In this document: positions 59,174 through 64,000 of the stretch, one piece after another
Layout: each line of letters starts with the position of its first letter
Position numbering within the stretch: the stretch's first letter is position 1
Origin: Acidobacteriota bacterium
Lineage (GTDB): Bacteria > Acidobacteriota > Blastocatellia > Pyrinomonadales > Pyrinomonadaceae
Direction of reading: 5' to 3'
Assembly (NCBI GenBank): GCA_023389035.1
Contig: JAEWFC010000015.1
Span: 186,001 to 250,000 of the forward strand
Length of the DNA stretch: 64,000 nucleotides
Made by a program: the position numbers and the translations under genes
The notes under the pieces: model-generated
Told to the model about the DNA's origin: nothing
What the model saw: the letters and a program-made list of their open reading frames with translations, nothing else
Database searches by the model: none

Positions 59174-60780
59174 TTCGCGCTCTGATACGAATCGAGCATG
59201 TCGTAGATCGTCTGGAGCGAATCCGCTTCCTCGATCGGCTTGTCATCACGCATCCGGAGGATCCTAGGAAACCGGACGGCGATGCCGGACTTGTGCCGCG
59301 CAGATCGCTGGATCGCTTCGAAAGCGATCTCGAACACGAGCTGAGGTTTGACCATTCGGACCGGGCCAAACGTCTCCAGTGTGTTGTTACGGACAAATCG
59401 GTCGACCACACGTATCTCCGCGTCGGTTAATCCGGAATATGCTTTAGCAAAAGTGACAAGCTCGCCATCACGCCAGACGCCGAAGGTGTAATCGGTGAAA
59501 AGGTTCGCCCGTTTGCCGGTTCCCTTTTGGGCATAGGTCAAGACCGCGTCCACGGTCAGCGGATCGATCTTCCATTTCCACCAATCGCCCCGATGTCGGC
59601 CGACACGATATGGCGAACTGCGGTGCTTCAACATAAATCCCTCGACGCCAAGCTCACGGCTCCGCTCGCGGATACTAGCAAGATGATCCCAATCTGATGC
59701 CTCGACCGCTTCGGTCACGTTGATCACACTACCGACATCCGACACTCGGATGACCTCTTCTAACAGCGAACGGCGGTCTCGAAGTTCAAATTCACGTATG
59801 TCGCGGCCATCGGTTTCAATAAGATCGTACGTGAGCAGGATCACCGGAACCTCAGCCAGGATCTTTGCGGAGAGGTTCTTTCGCCCGATACGCCGCTGCA
59901 GCTCGGTGAACGGCATGACGCGCCCGTCCTTCCAGGGCAATATTTCCCCGTCGATCACCGTGCCGTCCGGCAGAGCTTTCGCGGCATCAGCTAGCTCGGG
60001 AAAACGCTCTGTGATCAGGTCTTCGCCGCGTGACCAAATGAATACCTCGCCCGCTCGTTTTATAAGCTGCGAGCGAATGCCGTCCCATTTCCATTCCGCC
60101 TGCCATTCTGCTATCTCGCCGAGTTGGTCCGGGCCTCCTTCGATCTGGTGTGAGAGGTGAAACGGATATGGGCGTGCGATCGGAGTTTCATCAGATTCCA
60201 GGTGCGGTGAAAGCAGATCGTTAAAGAATTCCGGCGTCGGCTCCCAGTTTCCCATCGCACGATGAGCAAGGACGTCTACCGGGAGTTCAGATAACTGAGA
60301 TAACGCGCGGAGCACGAGCTGCTGGGAAACGCCGACGCGAAACGACCCGGTGATAAGCTTGTTGTAAACTAGCCGCTGCGCATAGTTCATTCGGGACCAA
60401 GCCGTGACGACCGCTTCACGCTGGACCGATTCGTCGCTTTTTCGCAACGGGAGAAGCTGATCTTCGACGAGCACTTTTAGAGGTGTTTGTTCGACAGATG
60501 AATTGTTGGGCAGCAGCAGAGCGATCGTCTCTGCACTGTCTCCGACCGTATCACGCGATTCCTGATACAGCCATTCCGGAACACCGGCTTCCTCTATCGC
60601 CCATTGCCGAAGCTTTGCCGACGGCACGATCTGCCGCGGCTTCCGCCCGGACAGAAAGTAGAACGCCCACGCGGCGTTTTCGGGCGACGCGTGCTCGAAA
60701 TAGAATCGCATCACCTCGATCTTTTCGTTGGTCTTGTTCGTTTGATCAAGCTCAACGTATAACTGGGTAAAATCTCTCAT
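59170..60780 (-). CDS. ATP-dependent DNA ligase (ligase-associated repair cluster type)
   Basis: A 536-residue ATP-dependent ligase. An N-terminal DNA-binding domain (1-200) precedes the adenylation domain, with Lys231 in KWDG as the AMP acceptor, then RGEDLITERFPEL, DGEILPW and MLKHRSSPY, and an OB domain with WWKWKIDPLTVDAVL. The family is the bacterial ligase encoded with an SNM1-like exonuclease and commonly a DEXH helicase and PdeM. The ATG at 60780 overlaps the exonuclease stop (ATGA), so translation is coupled; a longer in-frame reading into the exonuclease gene was rejected. Confidence 0.9.
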   Translation of the reverse strand: MRDFTQLYVELDQTNKTNEKIEVMRFYFEHASPENAAWAFYFLSGRKPRQIVPSAKLRQWAIEEAGVPEWLYQESRDTVGDSAETIALLLPNNSSVEQTPLKVLVEDQLLPLRKSDESVQREAVVTAWSRMNYAQRLVYNKLITGSFRVGVSQQLVLRALSQLSELPVDVLAHRAMGNWEPTPEFFNDLLSPHLESDETPIARPYPFHLSHQIEGGPDQLGEIAEWQAEWKWDGIRSQLIKRAGEVFIWSRGEDLITERFPELADAAKALPDGTVIDGEILPWKDGRVMPFTELQRRIGRKNLSAKILAEVPVILLTYDLIETDGRDIREFELRDRRSLLEEVIRVSDVGSVINVTEAVEASDWDHLASIRERSRELGVEGFMLKHRSSPYRVGRHRGDWWKWKIDPLTVDAVLTYAQKGTGKRANLFTDYTFGVWRDGELVTFAKAYSGLTDAEIRVVDRFVRNNTLETFGPVRMVKPQLVFEIAFEAIQRSARHKSGIAVRFPRILRMRDDKPIEEADSLQTIYDMLDSYQSAK

Positions 60781-61829
60781 CGCCCTGGTTCGATATCGGT
60801 TACAGGAGGCATCACTTCTTCTGCGACATCGCCCATAAAATGGGTCTTCAGCTCGACCGCGTTCGTGCCCGTTTCCTTTAACCAGCGGACTACCTCGGAC
60901 GAAAAGCCGTGCGTGACATATACAGTTTCGGCGTCTGCACCGGCGATCGCGGTTAGCAGTTCGGGCCAATCAGCATGATCTGAAAGAACGAAGCCACGGT
61001 CGACCGCACGCTGCCGCCGAGCACCGCGCACCATCATCCACCCGGAGGCGAATCCTGTCGATTGCGGCCCGAACCGTCTGAGCCATCCCACCGCCTGCTG
61101 TGCTGACGGCGGCGCGACGATCAATGATCCGGCAAAGTCCTTTTTGTTTGTTACTGAACCGGCGTACGTTGTTTTAGGGAGATCGACACCGGCCTGACGG
61201 TATGCCTCCGTCAGGCGCTCGACGGCACCGTGTGTAAATATCGGCCCGATCGATCGGTCGATGCCGTTCATTATGCGTTGTGCCTTGCCAAGCGAATATG
61301 CAAAGATCACCGACGCTTTTCCGCGTTCCTGATTCCGCCGCCACCAACCATTGATCTCATCGAAAACGGTTTGAGTTTCCGGCCAACGGTAGATCGGCAG
61401 CCCGAAGGTCGCCTCCGTAATAAAATGATGACATTTGACGCTCTCGAAGGGTTCGCATGTCGCGTCCGGAGTCAGCTTATAATCTCCTGAGATCACCCAG
61501 ACCTCGCCACCCTTCTCGATCCTGACCTGAGCCGAGCCTAAGATATGTCCGGCAGGATGAAACGACACCTTGACGCCGTCGATGTCCAAGGCCTTCCGGT
61601 ACGGTAAGGTCTCAACGGTAACGTCCTCGCCAATGCGGATGCGCGAGACGTGCTCACCTTCCTTCGGCACCAGATAGCTTTGATTTCCCCTGTAGGTATG
61701 GTCCGCGTGTGCATGGGTGGCAATGGCGCGCTTCACCGGTTTCCACGGATCGACGTGAAAGTCTCCGGCTTTGCAGTAAAGCCCCCGTGAGGTCAGCGTG
61801 ATGAGGCCGCCTTTTTTCATACCCCTCAT
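60777..61829 (-). CDS. Ligase-associated DNA damage response exonuclease (metallo-beta-lactamase fold)
   Basis: A 350-residue SNM1/beta-CASP-like nuclease. The metal-binding motif HAHADH is at 39-44, with further ligands in PAGHILGSAQV, ISGDYKL, and HADWPEL, TVYVTHGFSS near the end. It matches the exonuclease family found with bacterial ATP-dependent ligases. It is the first gene of the operon, with ATG 61829 or 61820. No helicase or PdeM gene is seen in this operon; UvrC-like takes the third place. Confidence 0.9.
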   Translation of the reverse strand: MRGMKKGGLITLTSRGLYCKAGDFHVDPWKPVKRAIATHAHADHTYRGNQSYLVPKEGEHVSRIRIGEDVTVETLPYRKALDIDGVKVSFHPAGHILGSAQVRIEKGGEVWVISGDYKLTPDATCEPFESVKCHHFITEATFGLPIYRWPETQTVFDEINGWWRRNQERGKASVIFAYSLGKAQRIMNGIDRSIGPIFTHGAVERLTEAYRQAGVDLPKTTYAGSVTNKKDFAGSLIVAPPSAQQAVGWLRRFGPQSTGFASGWMMVRGARRQRAVDRGFVLSDHADWPELLTAIAGADAETVYVTHGFSSEVVRWLKETGTNAVELKTHFMGDVAEEVMPPVTDIEPGR

Positions 61830-62011
61830 TCTATCAAAATCGCAATATATATCGGTCGTTCAGATCTCGTCAACGGACTCGTGCGTAGTATAATTTGCTG
61901 AGCCGCCATGTATGGAATTGTTGCAACGCTCGAGCGGCATACACGCATCTTCTACTGTTGGATCGGTAGTGACTTGGTTTAACCCGCGTTTCGCCCTGTT
62001 TGGAGGACATA

Positions 62012-62791
62012 ATGTTTGGATCTCGATATTTCGCACGCTTTGCGACGTCATTTTGCTTGGCAATAGTCCTCTCCTCAACTGTTTTTGCCGACACCGTCAG
62101 ATTGAAGGACGGAAGCATTATTAAAGGTACTATCACCGGATTCACCGGCGGTAAATTTACGGTCGAGATCGGGGAGGGCTCGCGGAAGCGGCAACTCACT
62201 TTCGATGCGAGCGAGGTTGAATCGATCGAATTTGAGCCTGTTGCTCGGACGGCCGTCGCAGATCAACAGGTTGAACGGCCCGTACAGAACACTCGCTACG
62301 AACCTGCACCGTCGCAGCCCAAGCGTGTGGAGCCGCCTGTGAGTCAGCCACGTGTCACCCAAACGGCATCCGTTCCCCAGACGGCCACGCCCCCTGTTCA
62401 GCCTTCGCCTATCGGAGCCAAACCTGTAGAACTTTCGCTCAAGGTCCTTGCTGATAATACGTCGAACGGCTGGACCAATTCGGGATGGATCGTGAAAAAA
62501 GGCCAGCGGATCCGTATTACGGGAACGGGTGAAGTGTCACTCGGTGCCGGGAAGAAGTCGGAACCGGCTGGGCTTTGGGATCTCGAGGACGGCGGCAAGC
62601 TCTTAAAGGCCGTGCCGACCGGTGCGCTTATCGCCGTGATCGGCGATGACAACAACGATTTTATTTATGTCGGCGATGAGCGGGAGTTCGTCGCAACCCG
62701 TGACGGTGCACTGTTCCTGGGAGTCAACGAAGGCAATCTAAACGATAATTCCGGCGCATATGCTGTGAAGATCGAGATCTTTCCCGGATAA
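62012..62791 (+). CDS. Secreted protein with LecA/PA-IL-like lectin domain
   Basis: A 259-residue exported protein. Signal peptide about 1-26 (FCLAIVLSSTVFAD). A small beta region (VRLKDGSIIKGTITGFTGG) is followed by a Pro/Gln/Val-rich linker (about 75-140). The C-terminal domain of about 115 residues (LSLKVLADNTSNGWTNSGW, GQRIRITGTGEVSLG, VGDEREFVATRDGALFLGVNEG split by turns, SGAYAVKIEIF) resembles the PA-IL (LecA) galactose-lectin fold, including the NDN...Asp-rich calcium loop region. GGAGG lies upstream of the ATG at 62012. Sugar binding is inferred. Confidence 0.78.
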   Translation: MFGSRYFARFATSFCLAIVLSSTVFADTVRLKDGSIIKGTITGFTGGKFTVEIGEGSRKRQLTFDASEVESIEFEPVARTAVADQQVERPVQNTRYEPAPSQPKRVEPPVSQPRVTQTASVPQTATPPVQPSPIGAKPVELSLKVLADNTSNGWTNSGWIVKKGQRIRITGTGEVSLGAGKKSEPAGLWDLEDGGKLLKAVPTGALIAVIGDDNNDFIYVGDEREFVATRDGALFLGVNEGNLNDNSGAYAVKIEIFPG

Positions 62792-62812
62792 CGGACTGGA
62801 TAAAATATTTTG

Positions 62813-62854
62813 AGGCGGCTACGGAAGCAGAACGATCTTCCCGGCCGCCTTTTC
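62813..62854 (+). terminator. Possible terminator after lectin-like gene
   Basis: AGGCGGC (62813-62819) and GCCGCCT (62844-62850) pair over seven bases and are followed by TTT. It overlaps the end of the convergent quinone reductase gene. Confidence 0.4.
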
Positions 62855-63781
62855 ATTTATGATCGCCTCGTGTGCGGCGGAGGCTTCGGCGAGGGGAAAT
62901 GAACGGTTTACTCTTGGTGAAAGGGAGCCGTTTGAAAGCCCGACATAGATCGCACGATGGATTTCTTCCATTGCGGACGAATTGGCGTTGAATAGCGACA
63001 TTCCCAGGATGGTCGCGTCCTTGGTCATCGCGAGACGAGGCGTGAATTGAAGGCTTCCCCGATTTCCCACCACGACGATCCGGCCAAACATTGCGAGAGC
63101 TTCAAAATCGTTCTCAAGGTTCTCGTTGGCGAGCATCTCTAAGATGACATCAACACCGGATCCGCAGGTGCATTCGCGTATATCTGAAAGATGATCAACG
63201 TCGGTGTGATCAAATACCTTGTCAGCTCCGTTCTCCAACACCAATTCTTTTCCCGCGTCAGAGCTTGCGGTGCCGATGACACGCATTCCCGCACTCTTCG
63301 CCCACTGGATCGCAGCGATACCGACGCCACCCGATGCTCCGTGGATAAGAACCGTCTCGCCCGGTATCGCTTTGGCTTTCTGGAAAAGAGCGCGATAACT
63401 AGTGGCGTACGGCGTCCAAACTCCCGCACCGGCTTCGAAACTCACGTTTTCAGGCAGCCTGCCCAAATGCGATTCGTCGCAAAGCGAATATTCCGCATAG
63501 GTCCCCGAGATGGAACCCGCGGTATAAACGCGGTCGCCAGGCTTTGTTCCCGTGACGGCTTCCCCGACGGATTCGACCACGCCTGCACCGTCCTTCCCAG
63601 GCGTATAGGGCAGCTTTGGCGCGTGAGCGTGAATGCCGGAACGAAGGTAGGTATCAACCGGATTAACACCCGCGGCCTCAATACGCACGACCACCTCGGA
63701 CCCGGTCGGCGCCGGTGTTTCGACGTCCTCGACCTTCATCACCTCAGGCGGGCCATATTCTCGTACTACGATCTGCTTCAT
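62819..63781 (-). CDS. NADPH:quinone reductase / zinc-type alcohol dehydrogenase-like protein
   Basis: A 320-residue medium-chain dehydrogenase/reductase. The N-terminal GroES-like domain starts KQIVVREYGPPEVMKVEDVE, and the Rossmann motif is HGASGGVGIAAIQWAKS. The zinc-ligand Cys residues of true alcohol dehydrogenases are absent, so it belongs to the quinone oxidoreductase (zeta-crystallin) branch. The ATG at 63781 is preferred over a TTG at 63790. It lies 9 bases downstream of the glmS stop and may be in the same transcript. Confidence 0.9.
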   Translation of the reverse strand: MKQIVVREYGPPEVMKVEDVETPAPTGSEVVVRIEAAGVNPVDTYLRSGIHAHAPKLPYTPGKDGAGVVESVGEAVTGTKPGDRVYTAGSISGTYAEYSLCDESHLGRLPENVSFEAGAGVWTPYATSYRALFQKAKAIPGETVLIHGASGGVGIAAIQWAKSAGMRVIGTASSDAGKELVLENGADKVFDHTDVDHLSDIRECTCGSGVDVILEMLANENLENDFEALAMFGRIVVVGNRGSLQFTPRLAMTKDATILGMSLFNANSSAMEEIHRAIYVGLSNGSLSPRVNRSFPLAEASAAHEAIINEKAAGKIVLLP

Positions 63782-63790
63782 CGGTTGCAA

Positions 63791-64000
63791 CTATTCAACA
63801 GTCACGGACTTCGCCAAGTTCCTCGGCTGATCGACATCGCACCCTCGCCGAACGGCAATGTGATATGACAATAACTGGAGCGGGACGATCGAAAGCACGG
63901 GCCCAAGAAGGTCCGATGTCTCCGGGATCTCGATGATATGATCTGCGACCTTTGAGGTCATCGAATCGCCTTCGGTAACAACCGCGATAACGATCCCGTC
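63791..64000 (-). CDS. glmS: Glucosamine-fructose-6-phosphate aminotransferase, C-terminal end
   Basis: The last 69 residues are visible: IVIAVVTEGDSM, IIEIPETSDLLGPVLSIVPLQLLSYHIAVRRG and the conserved end CDVDQPRNLAKSVTVE. This is the second SIS domain of GlmS, which makes glucosamine-6-phosphate for cell-wall synthesis. The His in SYHIA and the VDQPRNLAKSVTVE tail are the diagnostic elements. The gene continues beyond the window. Confidence 0.93.
   Translation of the reverse strand, partial: DGIVIAVVTEGDSMTSKVADHIIEIPETSDLLGPVLSIVPLQLLSYHIAVRRGCDVDQPRNLAKSVTVE

Overview
The window is a single bacterial chromosome segment of moderately high GC. It most resembles Acidobacteriota, probably the Blastocatellia/Pyrinomonas side. 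This is an inference from content: several Ser/Thr kinases with TPR tails next to Sig-70_X6 (TIGR02999-type) ECF sigma factors, DUF1800/DUF1501 secreted pairs, large choice-of-anchor Q, delta-60 and FG-GAP secreted proteins, a fucose-type microcompartment locus, and dispersed 'CGCAAAG' intergenic repeats. No 16S gene is present, so taxonomy cannot be settled here.

Layout. 1-4.8 kb: the start of citrate synthase, dnaX with a strong candidate slippery site, then a TPM / nucleotidyltransferase / LemA cluster. 4.8-8.8 kb, minus strand: a compact bacterial microcompartment (BMC) operon (class II aldolase, one hexameric shell protein, three pentameric vertex proteins, a DoxX membrane protein and a small Cys-tailed protein), with the redox repressor rex upstream. 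8.8-12.3 kb: a repeat-rich stretch carrying a GxxExxY gene, then ruvA, a CPBP protease and ruvB. 12.3-21 kb: a secreted beta-helix protein, gyrA, two tandem-PilZ proteins, a Ser/Thr kinase and a HhH-GPD DNA glycosylase. 21-29 kb: DUF1800/DUF1501, pgsA, a secreted protein, tRNA-Thr(TGT) and an FMN-dependent glutamate-synthase-like protein. 29-34 kb: a two-component pair, pirin, small membrane proteins and an Rnk-like regulator.

33.7-49.4 kb holds two copies of one arrangement: Ser/Thr kinase with TPRs, then an ECF sigma factor (both minus strand), then divergently transcribed genes for secreted proteins. The sigma factors carry Thr-Thr where the acidic DAED-type motif normally lies. Three of the divergent genes share a promoter-like element (TGAcCT, 18-19 nt, CCGTCGCG). 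This looks like a kinase-sigma-secreted effector module.

49.5-54.7 kb is one very large beta-helix adhesin gene broken by a single in-frame TGA. 54.8-57.6 kb: an isochorismatase-family hydrolase behind a textbook sigma-54 promoter, DUF2231 and an SDR. 57.5-61.8 kb, minus strand: a translationally coupled DNA-repair operon of SNM1-like exonuclease, ATP-dependent ligase and a UvrC that lacks its GIY-YIG nuclease domain. The window ends with a secreted lectin-like protein, a quinone reductase and the 3' end of glmS.

The most interesting items are the GIY-YIG-less UvrC inside the ligase-exonuclease operon, the kinase/ECF/secreted-gene modules with their shared promoter, the minimal BMC operon with its Cys-rich small protein, the dnaX slippery site, and the nonsense codon in the giant adhesin. 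No CRISPR array, prophage or transposase was seen.
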